Assembly: GCA_040768665.1 (NCBI GenBank)
Contig: JAXGMN010000065.1
Span: 1 to 58,751, forward strand
Direction of reading: 5' to 3'
Source: JABWBD01 sp040768665
Lineage (GTDB): Bacteria; Planctomycetota; Planctomycetia; Pirellulales; Thermoguttaceae
DNA length: 58,751 bases
Below the pieces are notes generated by a model. That model was not told where the DNA came from, did not search any database, and saw only the letters and a list, made by a program, of their open reading frames with translations. Shown one piece after another: positions 1-8,666 of this stretch. Both the position numbers and the translations under genes were made by a program. Each line of letters starts with the position of its first letter. Position 1 is the first letter of the stretch.

Positions 1-411
1 GAGCGAGATCGTTCGCCAGGCGCCCAGCAGGTTTGCTTCACCAGTTGAGGATGACCAGAGCGGCAGGATTTCTTTGAGGTGGGGAGAGAGGCGTGTCAGG
101 AGTGAAGGCGGCAGAGGGACGATTTGAAGGAAAATCAGCCCCATCGCGGCCAGCAGGATCGGTGTGGCAGCAGACGAGAGCCAGTCGGGCTGTCGGCTGA
201 CGGCCTGCTTGAGGCACCAGCAGACGGCTAGATAGAGGGCGAGAAGGACGACCACCGCCTCGCCGACCGCCCCGCGGCCCCCGAGTGCGAACGGGACCAG
301 AAAGATAACCCCAGCGAGGCCCGCGTCGACCATGCGGGTGAGCCAGAGTTCCGCGCGAGTGGCTGTAGCAGGGACGGCCACGGGGAGAAGAGGCTTTGGC
401 CGAGGGGGCAT
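1..411 (-). CDS. O-antigen ligase / Wzy-like membrane protein, N-terminal part (runs off the left edge)
   Basis: This minus-strand frame is open from an ATG at 411 to the window edge (137 codons). It starts with a short basic, proline-rich segment and then has at least three hydrophobic stretches: around residues 35-45 (VIFLVPFALGG), 51-62 (VVVLLALYLAVC) and 84-98 (ILLAAMGLIFLQIVP). The LQIVPLP turn after the third stretch is typical of O-antigen ligase/polymerase proteins (Wzy/WaaL superfamily), which join polysaccharide repeat units at the outer face of the inner membrane. It lies 70 bp downstream of the Wzc-like gene on the same strand, so it is probably the third gene of an exopolysaccharide operon. 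The catalytic periplasmic loop is outside the window, so the assignment rests on the N-terminal membrane pattern and context. It could be another polytopic exopolysaccharide protein. Confidence 0.55.
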   Translation of the reverse strand, partial: MPPRPKPLLPVAVPATATRAELWLTRMVDAGLAGVIFLVPFALGGRGAVGEAVVVLLALYLAVCWCLKQAVSRQPDWLSSAATPILLAAMGLIFLQIVPLPPSLLTRLSPHLKEILPLWSSSTGEANLLGAWRTISL

Positions 412-429
412 GGTGGTGGAGGGCTTGGA

Positions 430-483
430 GCTTAGTGCTTAGCGCTTAGTGCACTTGTCGCTGACAACTGATAACTGACAACT
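430..483. repeat. Short tandem repeats between the wzc-like and wzy-like genes
   Basis: GCTTAGTGC-type units repeat at 430-452 and are followed by two GACAACTG-type units at 463-482. The second unit runs into the stop codon of the Wzc-like gene. The octamer is the reverse complement of the CAGTTGTC units found upstream of the Wza-like gene at 4086-4128. Function is unknown; it may be a dispersed repeat or a binding site. Confidence 0.4.
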
Positions 484-2800
484 ATCCGGCACGTCGTATC
501 GGAATGGGCGGGGCCGAGAAGTCGGGCTCAGGCGTCTGTTCGTCTTTCGTGTCTTCGTCATCGTGCCCGTAGCCGTACTGGTAGGAATAGCCGTAGCCAT
601 AGCCGTAACCATAGTAACCGTGGCTCTTTTCGAAGGTCACGTGGTTGGCTACAACGCCGAGGACCTTGACGCCGAAGGTCCGAATGCTGTCGACGGCGCG
701 GAGGGCAAGCCGTCGGCGGGTCTTTTCGGGACGGATGACGAACATGACTCCGTCGACGAGCCGACCGATCACGAGGGAGTCGGTTACCGGCAGCACGGGC
801 GGCCCGTCGATCAGGACCATATCGTAGTTGGATTCCGCCCACGCGACGAGTTCCGGGTAGCGGTTTGACACGAGCATCTCTGCCGGATTGGCCGGCCGAG
901 GCCCGGAAGGAATCACGTCGAGATTTTCGACAAAGTTCCGGCAGCGATGGGCCGTGGCCGCTTCGCCGACCGGCGCCGAACTCAAGAGGACCGTGGTCAG
1001 GCCGTCGTGGCCGCGGAGACCGACCAGCGGCGTGAGGCCCGGGCGGCGGAGGTCGGAATCGATCAGGAGGGTCCGCTTGCCGGACTGGGCGAAAGCCACT
1101 GCCAAATTCGCGATGACGGTGGTCTTTCCGTCGGCAGGCTCTACGCTGGAAACAACCAGGCTCCGCGCACCGCCGTCGGTGAGGGCTACCGCAGTGCGGA
1201 GCGTTCGAAATGCCTCAGTGTCGGCACCGTTGGGACGAACACAAGCGTGGAGGGCTTCGACTCCATGACCGATTAGCCGGTCGAGCTTTCCCACGACCGC
1301 CATGACGGGAGTCCGCACCTGAGACTCAAGATCTTCGAGGGACCGGAACCGATCGTCCAACAGATCCCGGACGTAGACGATTCCTATTCCAGCAAGTAGC
1401 CCAAGAAACACCGAAACTAGCGCGACAGACCTGCTCTTGGGACTCACCGGCTGCCGAACCGCCGTGGGATGGCTCACGATGGAGGTTCGAACGAGTTCGT
1501 TGTCCTGGCCCAGGTCGACGTTCTTGATTCGTTCGACGACGACGTCGTAGAAATTCCTCAGCCGGTCGACATCGTGCTCGACGATTTCGATGGCGGCGAC
1601 ATTCTGCTCGAGGGCGATGGCACGCTTCTTTTCTTCCTCGTAGCTGCGCAAGATCGAGGATTCCTGATCCAAGGCTTGCTGGTATCTCTGGCGCGAGATC
1701 GTCAGCAAGAGGGGAGCCAATTCCTCGTTGGACATTTGTCTGTCTTGCGACAGAGCATTCTGCTGTTGGTTTCGCAGATACTCCTGGGCACTTTCGATCC
1801 GAGCCTGGATCTGACGGACGCGGTGGTGCGCGGGGCCGCACATTTCGGAGAGCGACTGCAACTCCGCGCGATCCTTTAGGATTTGCTGCTTGACCTGCTG
1901 AATGCTTTGGGAGTCGGCTACGCTCAGTCCCAGTTCTTGGCGGAGCATATCGCGGCCCACGTCGTCCAACAATTCCACAGCCTGACGATGAAGGTTTTCT
2001 CCCTGGCGAACGGCGTTCTCCACCGCGGCCACTTGGGTCTCGGCGTTGAGCCGTTCCCTTCGGGCCTCGATCAAGGCTTCATTGAGCGCGAGAGCTCGTT
2101 TGACCTCCGTTGTGGTTCCCTTGCCGGCTTCGCGAATGACGCCGGACTTGCTCCGCAAGGCCAGGAGTTCGTTTTCCTTGGCCCGGAGTTCTTCTTCAAG
2201 TTTCTCCTTCTGCTGCGTCAGCACGTCGAGCATTTCGCGGCCCGTGCTTCGGTGAAGCGTCTCCATAAAACTTACATAGGCCTGCAGAACGGATTCGACG
2301 ACCGCGGCCGCGGCATCCGGATCTCTGGATCGATAGCTGAGATCCATAATGTTCGTGCTTCTCGCCGAGCTGACGGCCAGATTGCTTCTCAAAGCGGCTG
2401 CGCGCCGTTCAAGAGGAGCCGAGGAAAAGTCGACCCGGTGTTCAGCCGGAAGCCGTTTCACGGCGTCTTCCAGGACAGCATCGCTCTTCAACAGGCTCTG
2501 GTAGGTCGGGATCAAGTCGCGAGAGATTCGATCGCCGCCCATCGTCATCCCCTCGTTGCCGGTCTGGAGAACGAGCACCGAGGCACTGGATTCATAAAAG
2601 CGAGTTGCGGTGACGTAGTAGAGCGCTCCGAGCAGGCAGCTCGCCACAAGGGCGCCAATCACGACTCCTTTGTTCTGCTCGACAGACCGGAGCAGTTGCA
2701 GAATATTCTGCAGGGGGTGCAGTTCCGCCGTTGGGGAGGCGGCCGCGGCCTGCCGGACGGCGGGTACCGCATCGTTCGAAAAGGACTTGCCCAAAGACAT
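482..2800 (-). CDS. Wzc-like polysaccharide chain-length regulator and tyrosine autokinase
   Basis: This 772-residue inner-membrane protein controls exopolysaccharide polymerisation and export. It has a Wzz-type N-terminus with a membrane segment near residues 44-64, a long periplasmic coiled-coil region (about 180-430), a second membrane segment near 457-480, and a cytoplasmic BY-kinase domain. The kinase shows Walker A (EPADGKTT, about 554-561), Walker A' (LLIDSDLRRP, about 578-587) and Walker B (MVLIDGPP, about 661-668). The C-terminal tail carries nine tyrosines between residues 729 and 744, mostly in Gly-Tyr units, the usual autophosphorylation cluster. In Gram-negative Wzc the chain regulator and kinase are fused, as here. 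The ATG at 2800 is 17 bp after the stop of the Wza-like gene, so the two are co-transcribed and should form one trans-envelope export complex. Confidence 0.93.
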   Translation of the reverse strand: MSLGKSFSNDAVPAVRQAAAASPTAELHPLQNILQLLRSVEQNKGVVIGALVASCLLGALYYVTATRFYESSASVLVLQTGNEGMTMGGDRISRDLIPTYQSLLKSDAVLEDAVKRLPAEHRVDFSSAPLERRAAALRSNLAVSSARSTNIMDLSYRSRDPDAAAAVVESVLQAYVSFMETLHRSTGREMLDVLTQQKEKLEEELRAKENELLALRSKSGVIREAGKGTTTEVKRALALNEALIEARRERLNAETQVAAVENAVRQGENLHRQAVELLDDVGRDMLRQELGLSVADSQSIQQVKQQILKDRAELQSLSEMCGPAHHRVRQIQARIESAQEYLRNQQQNALSQDRQMSNEELAPLLLTISRQRYQQALDQESSILRSYEEEKKRAIALEQNVAAIEIVEHDVDRLRNFYDVVVERIKNVDLGQDNELVRTSIVSHPTAVRQPVSPKSRSVALVSVFLGLLAGIGIVYVRDLLDDRFRSLEDLESQVRTPVMAVVGKLDRLIGHGVEALHACVRPNGADTEAFRTLRTAVALTDGGARSLVVSSVEPADGKTTVIANLAVAFAQSGKRTLLIDSDLRRPGLTPLVGLRGHDGLTTVLLSSAPVGEAATAHRCRNFVENLDVIPSGPRPANPAEMLVSNRYPELVAWAESNYDMVLIDGPPVLPVTDSLVIGRLVDGVMFVIRPEKTRRRLALRAVDSIRTFGVKVLGVVANHVTFEKSHGYYGYGYGYGYSYQYGYGHDDEDTKDEQTPEPDFSAPPIPIRRAG

Positions 2801-2817
2801 GTGCTCAAGACCAAAGG

Positions 2818-3936
2818 TTAGTAGAGCGGAACGCTGGCCCCCACGCCTACGCGAGCCAACCCCATTGCTTCGAAGAAGAGCGTGGCCAGATTGTGCTCAA
2901 CGCTGACGATATCGCCGGGCCCGAGCAAGATATTCTCCTGGCCGTCGGATTTGGCGCGTTGAAGATTTACCGCGATGACTGCCGGCTCACCGCCGTCGTC
3001 GCGAGGCCGAATTACCATCGCCCGGTCGGCGATGTTGTAGGTCGTGCCACCGGCCATGGCGATCGCGCTGAGGAGCCGTACCGGGCGGCCAACAGGGAAG
3101 TCGAATTCACCCGGCTTCTTGACCAGACCGATCACCTGCAATGGCGGGAGCTGCAACTTCTGGACGGTTACAACACTGCCATCGGGCAGATATTCGCCGG
3201 CGGAGGTCTGAGCAACGGCCTGCGTAAGATCCAAGCTGACCGTTTGAAAAAGACCGCTCTCGCCGCCTTCTGTCGACTTGTCGGAGGTTGCCGACGCCTG
3301 GCCGTTGGCCGAGGCGAGCTTCAAGACCGGATTGGTGTGCGTAGGACTATTGCCGGTTGGGCGGCGGATTTCGACCGTTGTGCCGGCCTCTTCCGTCAGC
3401 CCACCCGCGACAACCAGGGCCTCCAACAAATAGCTGGAACCTCGGGGCAATTCCAGAACGCCAGGTTCCTCGACTGCCCCCGTTACCGTGACGCGGTTCA
3501 TCCGCGGCCGTTTCTCCGTCACACTTACTTGGGGCCGGCGGTAAATGCCGCTCTGAACACACGCCGCGGCGATGTTCTGCTCCGCTTCGCCGGTGCTTAT
3601 GCCTGCCAGGTGGATTGGGCCGATCTGCGGCAAAACCGCGGTGCCGGCTTCGTCGATGCGGAGGCTCAGTTTGATCACCTCCTCCGCATTCAGCCCACCG
3701 GCGATCGAGACATCCAGCACGTCGCCAGGTGCAATGAAGTCGCTGCTAACTGCCGGCCCCGTCAGCCCGGAGAGGTCGAGCGTCTGGGGATTGACAAGCG
3801 GAGCGGCCTGGTACTCGCAGGGCAAGCTTCGGGCGGAGTAGCGATTGTGGGCACAGCCGGTCAGGCCGAGCAGAACCAGGCTCGCAACAACCAAGGACGC
3901 TCGCAGCGGTTTTGACGAGATGTACCTCGACGACAT
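2818..3936 (-). CDS. Wza-like polysaccharide export outer-membrane lipoprotein
   Basis: This protein forms the outer-membrane channel for polysaccharide export. From the ATG at 3936 it begins with a typical lipoprotein signal: basic start, hydrophobic core, and lipobox LTGC about residue 28. I preferred this start for that reason. In-frame alternatives are an ATG at 3969 and a TTG at 4011, which add 11 and 25 residues. After the signal come a Poly_export domain (beginning near IAPGDVLDVSI) and two SLBB-type domains: one near VTVTGAVEEPGVLELPRG, the other near LQVIGLVKKPGEFDFPVG. The length fits the family. It is the first gene of the wza-wzc-wzy-like set transcribed leftward. Confidence 0.9.
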   Translation of the reverse strand: MSSRYISSKPLRASLVVASLVLLGLTGCAHNRYSARSLPCEYQAAPLVNPQTLDLSGLTGPAVSSDFIAPGDVLDVSIAGGLNAEEVIKLSLRIDEAGTAVLPQIGPIHLAGISTGEAEQNIAAACVQSGIYRRPQVSVTEKRPRMNRVTVTGAVEEPGVLELPRGSSYLLEALVVAGGLTEEAGTTVEIRRPTGNSPTHTNPVLKLASANGQASATSDKSTEGGESGLFQTVSLDLTQAVAQTSAGEYLPDGSVVTVQKLQLPPLQVIGLVKKPGEFDFPVGRPVRLLSAIAMAGGTTYNIADRAMVIRPRDDGGEPAVIAVNLQRAKSDGQENILLGPGDIVSVEHNLATLFFEAMGLARVGVGASVPLY

Positions 3937-4085
3937 CAGTTCGCAGATGCCTTTCTTATCCGGAACCATGCTGGGGTCTAGTTGGCGGTGGAGGTCTGGG
4001 GAGATAGGCAATTTCGGGAATATCGCCGTCTCGACACCCGAGCGGCGGGATCATAGCGGAGCAACCCGCGGCAAGCAACCTCAAA

Positions 4086-4128
4086 TGTCAGTCGTCAGTT
4101 GTCAGTTGTCGGTTCGTCAGTTGTCGGT
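4086..4128. repeat. Clustered CAGTTGTC repeats upstream of the wza-like gene
   Basis: Three perfect CAGTTGTC copies lie at 4096-4103, 4103-4110 and 4118-4125, with a degenerate copy before them. The reverse complement occurs at 463-482. The rest of the stretch 4012-4320 shows no convincing gene or clear promoter. The repeats lie about 150 bp upstream of the Wza-like start, so a regulatory role is possible but not shown. Confidence 0.45.
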
Positions 4129-4320
4129 ATTTGGCGGTGAGGGCGTAGCGGTGGAGGGGATGAGAGATGAGGGAAAAGAGACAAAAAGAGGATAGGCCGG
4201 GTGGGTCGCCCGCGGGACTGGTTATCGGGTTTTGAGAAGTGAATGTTGAACGAAGTGGAGCAAAATTCTGGGCTGGGCTTGGGGGAGTCGACCCCAGGCG
4301 GCGCGGATGCGGCGGTCCGC

Positions 4321-4328
4321 CGCGTCCC
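4321..4328. repeat. 8-bp flank A (CGCGTCCC) of the left ISKra4-like copy
   Basis: CGCGTCCC directly abuts the left end of the element. Its partner is not at the other end of this copy but, inverted, at 50811-50818 beside the right copy. Confidence 0.75.
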
Positions 4329-5372
4329 GGGGCCAGTTCAGCTTATGCAGCGACGGCCATGGGTGAATACCGTCGAACGAAGAACCGGCCAGGGCGACAG
4401 GAGAGGTAATCGTCAAGGCGGTCGTCCTCGCTGAGGGCGGCCGCCCGAATTTGGACAGATACCGGATCGCGTTGGTGAGTGGTCGGTAGGGATGGCCCTC
4501 GGCCACACCTTCCTCCAAATCAATGCCATGCTGCTGACGGCAGTTCGCAATACGCGCCGTGGTCCTTGATAGACCACTCGCTGCTGCTTGTTGGCCTCGG
4601 GCGGATCGACGGTTGGCGCTGGTTTTTCCGCGATATTGGCCACCTTGGCCGCCGTTCGGAACGAGGTGGGCAACTGTGGACACGGCTCCTTGTCGTCGGA
4701 ATGGTCTGCGTGCAAACTCATCCGTTCGAAGGAGGCGTTCTTCGTTTCCCGCCATCCGTTCTCGCCGGACAATACCACAGCCCGACCTTGGCCCGGTTCA
4801 CGCGTTCGAATGCGTCCTCCGTCGCAAGAAACGACAGCCACTTCGGGAACAATGGCTTCCTTTTCGTGGCTCCGCTCCTCACGTTCCGCCAACTCCGCAA
4901 GCTCACCGCCGACAATCGTGGCAGTAAGCGAAGGCTTCGGTGAGATCGACCGATCCGTTGGTACTCTGGATCTGGCGCTGCTTGGTCACCACATCGCAGG
5001 GAGCCCGGCAGGTTGGACAGGGTACCTTTGCGGGACTGTTGGCAGCCACCTCACGGGCAGCCCGTTACTGGGCTTCGCAGCTCAATTGGCGACCGAGATT
5101 TACTGCCGCCCGTTCGATGACGCTGTAGTGGGGGTGCCGAGAAATACTCCTTGCTCGACCTGCTCCTCCACCATTAACTCCGCGGGCTGCTTCAAAAGTT
5201 CCTGCTTTTTGCTCTGTCGAGCTTGTTCTGCGGCATCCATGCCTCGGCTCCTACCTGGGTACGCCATTGACTAAAACAGCAACATCCGCCGCAGTTTATC
5301 ACAAAAACTTGCAGATCTCCTATTGACGTTTTCGAGGCCGCACCCAGCAGCGCAATAACTGAACTGGTCCCG
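4329..5372 (-). mobile_element. Defective ISKra4-like insertion sequence, left copy
   Basis: This 1,044-bp element has imperfect terminal inverted repeats: GGGGCCAGTTCAG at its 3' end (4329 onward) and CGGGACCAGTTCAG at its 5' end (reading leftward from 5372). It matches the element at 50819-51551 in inverted orientation; the two differ mainly by about 311 bp, present here near 4568-4880 and missing there. The flanking 8-mers differ (CGCGTCCC outside, TGTGGGTC read in element orientation inside) and are exchanged with those of the right copy. The transposase inside is dead. Confidence 0.85.
4345..5240 (-). pseudogene. ISKra4-family transposase, degenerate
   Basis: The frame begins at an ATG at 5240 (MDAAEQARQSKKQELLKQLA), continues through a helical N-terminal region and reaches an in-frame TAA after the residues LSCEAQ. 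The downstream codons still encode a zinc-ribbon-like CPTC...CHDC segment, then a second stop and a frameshift, then a segment with CDGGRIRTRE and WRETK typical of ISKra4 transposases. After VLRTAVSSMA the family sequence is replaced by a short remnant of the C-terminus (SEDDRLDDYLSCRPG in another frame), so a large central part including the catalytic region is missing. The right copy has the same stop, frameshift and C-terminal junction. It cannot make an active transposase. Confidence 0.8.
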
Positions 5373-5380
5373 GACCCACA
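5373..5380. repeat. 8-bp flank B (GACCCACA, reverse complement of TGTGGGTC) inside the left copy
   Basis: This 8-mer abuts the inner end of the left element. Its reverse complement TGTGGGTC is found at the outer end of the right copy (51552-51559). The following 5381-5621 shows no supported gene; it leads into the beta-helix gene. Confidence 0.75.
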
Positions 5381-5621
5381 ACATCCGGAAGCATCGGACT
5401 GCCGCGCCTGCTTTGGTCGTTGTTCGTGGACGAAGTGGAGGTGTTGCATTCGAGTGGGCTGTGCCTTAAACAACACGAGGATGAATCGGGTTGACCGGAT
5501 TGCGGAACAGCACTGCGGTGGTTGCTTTTCCAGCTTGCCAACCTGCTTCACCGGCCAGATGAGCTGGCGGAAATAGGTTGCGAACCTACGATCCTGCTAC
5601 ACTTTCGGGAGGCGCCGTTTC

Positions 5622-6692
5622 ATGTTTTCACGTGTTTTTTGCGTAACGTTCGCCACCACCATGCTAGCGGCTCCGGCGGCGGGGCAAGAAAGAAGTCTCC
5701 CTGACCAGACCTACGGATGCGAGGCCAATCCGACCGGCGATCCGATCGGCGGCGGGGAAGGCTACAGCGAGATTTTCGAGACGGGCGACTTTCGCGTCAC
5801 CGGCAGCGACGGGCTGGCCGCCGCGCTTGAGAAGGCCCGGCCGGGCCAGGTCGTGTTCGTACCTCACGGTGTGGAGATCGACCTGAGCACCGAGCGCACC
5901 CTCGCGATTCCGGCCGGAGTGACCCTGGCCGGCACGCGGGGAAAGAACGGATCGCCCGGCGCACGCCTGTTTACCACCGCATTCGGTCGCATGTTCGCTA
6001 CCGCCGGCGACGACGTGCGGCTCACCGGATTGCGGTTCGAGGGCGCCTATGCGGGCACGGAGCGAATCGCCGGCAGCTCTTACTTCTTTAGTGTGAACCA
6101 CTGCCAAACGCGGGTCGACAACTGCGAGATTTACAACTTCAACCTCCAGGGCATCAGCGTCGGCCGCGGAGCCATGAAGACCCGGATCCACCACAATGAC
6201 ATCCACCACTGCCAGCGCAGCGGATACGGTTACGGCGTCTCGGTTACCGGCGGCGGCGGCGACGTACACATTATCGCCAACAAGTTCGACTACTGCCGCC
6301 ACCACATTGCCTCGACCGGATCGCCCGGTACCGGCTACGAGGCGGCCTGGAACCTGGTTTTGAACAACGCCACCAGCACCCATTTCGATATGCACGGCGG
6401 GCGGGACCGCGGCGACAGCACCGACGTTGCAGGCGACTGGATGCACGTCCATCACAACACGTTCCACGATCCGCGCGTTCACGTCGGTATCCGAGGCACG
6501 CCCTCGGACGGGGCGGAGATCCACAACAATTGGTTCGCCCGCGCTGCCGATAGCGCCGTCCTCGCGACCGGCAATACCCGCGTCTTCGATAATGTATTCG
6601 GCTCCGACAAGAGCCCTCAGCCGCACGACCTTCAGTTCGTCGACGGCAAGCCGGTCGCATTCGAGGCCGCCCCCTGCCCGTTCTGTCCCTAA
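5622..6692 (+). CDS. Exported right-handed beta-helix protein (pectate-lyase-like)
   Basis: This 356-residue protein has a cleavable signal peptide (hydrophobic core, cleavage near AAGQE). A GGAGG sequence 9-13 bases before the ATG supports the start. The body is a run of parallel beta-helix coils with repeated His/Asn-rich turns such as IHHNDIHHC, IIANKFDYC, VHHNTFHD and IHNNWFAR, as in polysaccharide lyase family 1 and PbH1 proteins that cut or bind acidic polysaccharides. I cannot confirm catalytic residues. It is the first gene of a rightward cluster and is only 9 bp from the WD40 gene. Before the proposed inversion it would have lain divergently beside the sialidase-like gene. Binding protein or lyase are both possible. 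Confidence 0.75.
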   Translation: MFSRVFCVTFATTMLAAPAAGQERSLPDQTYGCEANPTGDPIGGGEGYSEIFETGDFRVTGSDGLAAALEKARPGQVVFVPHGVEIDLSTERTLAIPAGVTLAGTRGKNGSPGARLFTTAFGRMFATAGDDVRLTGLRFEGAYAGTERIAGSSYFFSVNHCQTRVDNCEIYNFNLQGISVGRGAMKTRIHHNDIHHCQRSGYGYGVSVTGGGGDVHIIANKFDYCRHHIASTGSPGTGYEAAWNLVLNNATSTHFDMHGGRDRGDSTDVAGDWMHVHHNTFHDPRVHVGIRGTPSDGAEIHNNWFARAADSAVLATGNTRVFDNVFGSDKSPQPHDLQFVDGKPVAFEAAPCPFCP

Positions 6693-6701
6693 GGAGTGAT
6701 C

Positions 6702-8591
6702 ATGCACCTGCTTCGAACCCGTCTGGCCCGAGTGTTGATCGGCGCAAGCGTTCTCTGGGCGGGGGCCTCGGCAACCGCCGACGAGGATCGGCTGGGCGAT
6801 CCGCTGCCCGAGGGAGCCACGGCGCGCCTGGGCACGTTGCAGCTCCGATATGGAAGCATCGGCGATCTGGCCTATCTTCCTGACGGACGGGCGATGATCG
6901 CCCTGGGACCGACGCTGGAGATATGGAACATCGAATCCGGCGAGCGACTCTTCCACGAGCGGATCGCTCCGGCAAGCATCCGTTCACTGGCCGTCGGCCG
7001 CGACGGCCAGACCGTTATGCTGGCTGACGCCGCCGGCGCGGTGCACGAATGGGACCCGGCCGACAACAAGATCGTGCGCAGTCTGAAGACCGGGCAGTCG
7101 GGGTTGCTCAGCGCCTACTACTCCCCCGACGGCTTGCGAGTACTAACCACCGGCGCAGCGCCGCCGACCCTCAAGCAATTCGAGCTTGCCAGCGGCCGGC
7201 AGCTCGTTTCCATCGAAGGCGAAATGCACCGTTTCAGCCAGGGCATCTACGACGCGGCGGGCAAGACCGCCTTCGTGGGCGGCACTTCGGGATCGGACCC
7301 GGTCCTGGCCCATTACGACCTGCAGACGGGCGCGCTGCTGAACGCCTGGCACAAAGACTACACCTCCTACGGTCACAGCCCGAAGCTTTCGCCCGATGGA
7401 AAACGACTCCTGGCCGGCACGCGGCACATGGCCGTCGAGTTCAACACGGAAGACTACAAGCAACTCGCGCGGTTCGCCGGCCATCACGGTTATGCAGTCA
7501 CCGCCGTGGCCTACTGCCGCGAGCCGGACCAGATTCTTACCGGCTCCCGCGACGGATCGATCCGCCGCTGGAACCGGCTGAGCGGCGAAGTCCTGTTGCG
7601 ATGGGTGCCGCACTCCGACTACTGTACGTGCCTTCGCGTCTCGCCGGAAGGCAACCGGGTGCTCTCATTCGGCGGAGGCATGGTTGTGGAAAGCGACCTG
7701 GCCACGGGGGAACCCACGATCCACTGGGATCGCCACAGCCAGGCCGTGACGGCGGTGGCGATGATGCCCGACGCGCAGCGCGTCCTGAGCGGCTCGTGGG
7801 ACGCCACCCTGCGCCTTTGGGACGTCTCGTCCGGAAAGTCGCTAGCAGTGATCGACGGCGCCGGCTTGGGGGCCTGCTGCGTCGCGGCGGCCCCCGGCGG
7901 TAGCGTCGCCGCAGGCTGCAAGGACGGCGCAGTGAGGGAGTTCTCCGCAACCGACGGTTCGCTTCTCTGCGAACTCAAAGGACATCTCGGCTACGTACGC
8001 TCCGTCGCCTACACGCCCGACGGCCGGCGGCTGATCAGCAGCGGCGACGACGGCCGCATCCGTGTATGGGAATCCGCCGGCGATGATGCGGTGCACGTCC
8101 TGAAGGAGCATCTCGGTGGGGTGCTGTCCGTGGCGGTATCCGCCGACGGCCAGAGGCTCCTCAGCGGCGGCCGTGACGGCACGGTACGGCTGTGGGACCT
8201 GCAAACGGCGCGGCCGCTGCACACCCTCGAAGGCCATCGCGGCTGGGTGGAAACGGTTTGTTTCGCGCGCGACGGCAGCCATGCGTTTTCCTCGGGCGGG
8301 GACGGGCGCATCCTGAAATGGAATCTCCAAAGCGGCGAGATCGAGTGTGAGATGGTCCATGGCGGGTGGGTGCGGGCAATCGCCTGCTCGCCGGACGGCA
8401 AGGTCCTTTGCGCCGGCGGCGAAGACAAGGCGATTACCTGCTGGGACCTGCGCTGCGGCACGCGGCTCGACCGGTGGCGGGGGCACGCGTCCGATGTATT
8501 GGCTCTGACCATCACGCCCGACAGCCGCCGCCTGGTCTCCGCAAGCGCCGACACAACACTCCTGGTCTGGGAGCTTCCGGTGGGCGGGTAA
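6702..8591 (+). CDS. Exported WD40 beta-propeller protein
   Basis: The start is the ATG at 6702, five bases after GGAG; an in-frame GTG at 6696 is less likely. The 629-residue product has a signal peptide (MHLLRTRLARVLIG..., ending near ASATADE) followed entirely by WD40 repeats. At least eight clear blade ends can be read, for example GSRDGSIRRW, GSWDATLRLWD, SSGDDGRIRVWE, GGRDGTVRLWD, GGDGRILKWN, GGEDKAITCWD and ASADTTLLVWE, and about two weaker ones near the N-terminus. No enzymatic domain is attached. WD40 domains are scaffolds for protein partners; here the protein is predicted to be outside the cytoplasm and is the second gene of the enzyme cluster, so it may hold exported enzymes together. 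That role is inference. Confidence 0.85.
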   Translation: MHLLRTRLARVLIGASVLWAGASATADEDRLGDPLPEGATARLGTLQLRYGSIGDLAYLPDGRAMIALGPTLEIWNIESGERLFHERIAPASIRSLAVGRDGQTVMLADAAGAVHEWDPADNKIVRSLKTGQSGLLSAYYSPDGLRVLTTGAAPPTLKQFELASGRQLVSIEGEMHRFSQGIYDAAGKTAFVGGTSGSDPVLAHYDLQTGALLNAWHKDYTSYGHSPKLSPDGKRLLAGTRHMAVEFNTEDYKQLARFAGHHGYAVTAVAYCREPDQILTGSRDGSIRRWNRLSGEVLLRWVPHSDYCTCLRVSPEGNRVLSFGGGMVVESDLATGEPTIHWDRHSQAVTAVAMMPDAQRVLSGSWDATLRLWDVSSGKSLAVIDGAGLGACCVAAAPGGSVAAGCKDGAVREFSATDGSLLCELKGHLGYVRSVAYTPDGRRLISSGDDGRIRVWESAGDDAVHVLKEHLGGVLSVAVSADGQRLLSGGRDGTVRLWDLQTARPLHTLEGHRGWVETVCFARDGSHAFSSGGDGRILKWNLQSGEIECEMVHGGWVRAIACSPDGKVLCAGGEDKAITCWDLRCGTRLDRWRGHASDVLALTITPDSRRLVSASADTTLLVWELPVGG

Positions 8592-8666
8592 AGTCCCTGA
8601 GGCCGATGCGGAACCGTCAACGAACGTGTAGAAAGTCAACGAAGCAACAGGAAAGGGTGAACTCTG

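Noticed and set aside
2731..3915. Plus-strand frame of 394 codons opposite the wza-like gene
   Set aside because: It is a shadow of the clear Wza-like protein on the other strand and has no family features.
4222..4755. A 177-codon minus-strand gene in the left IS region
   Set aside because: It mixes shifted frames of the dead transposase with sequence outside the element.
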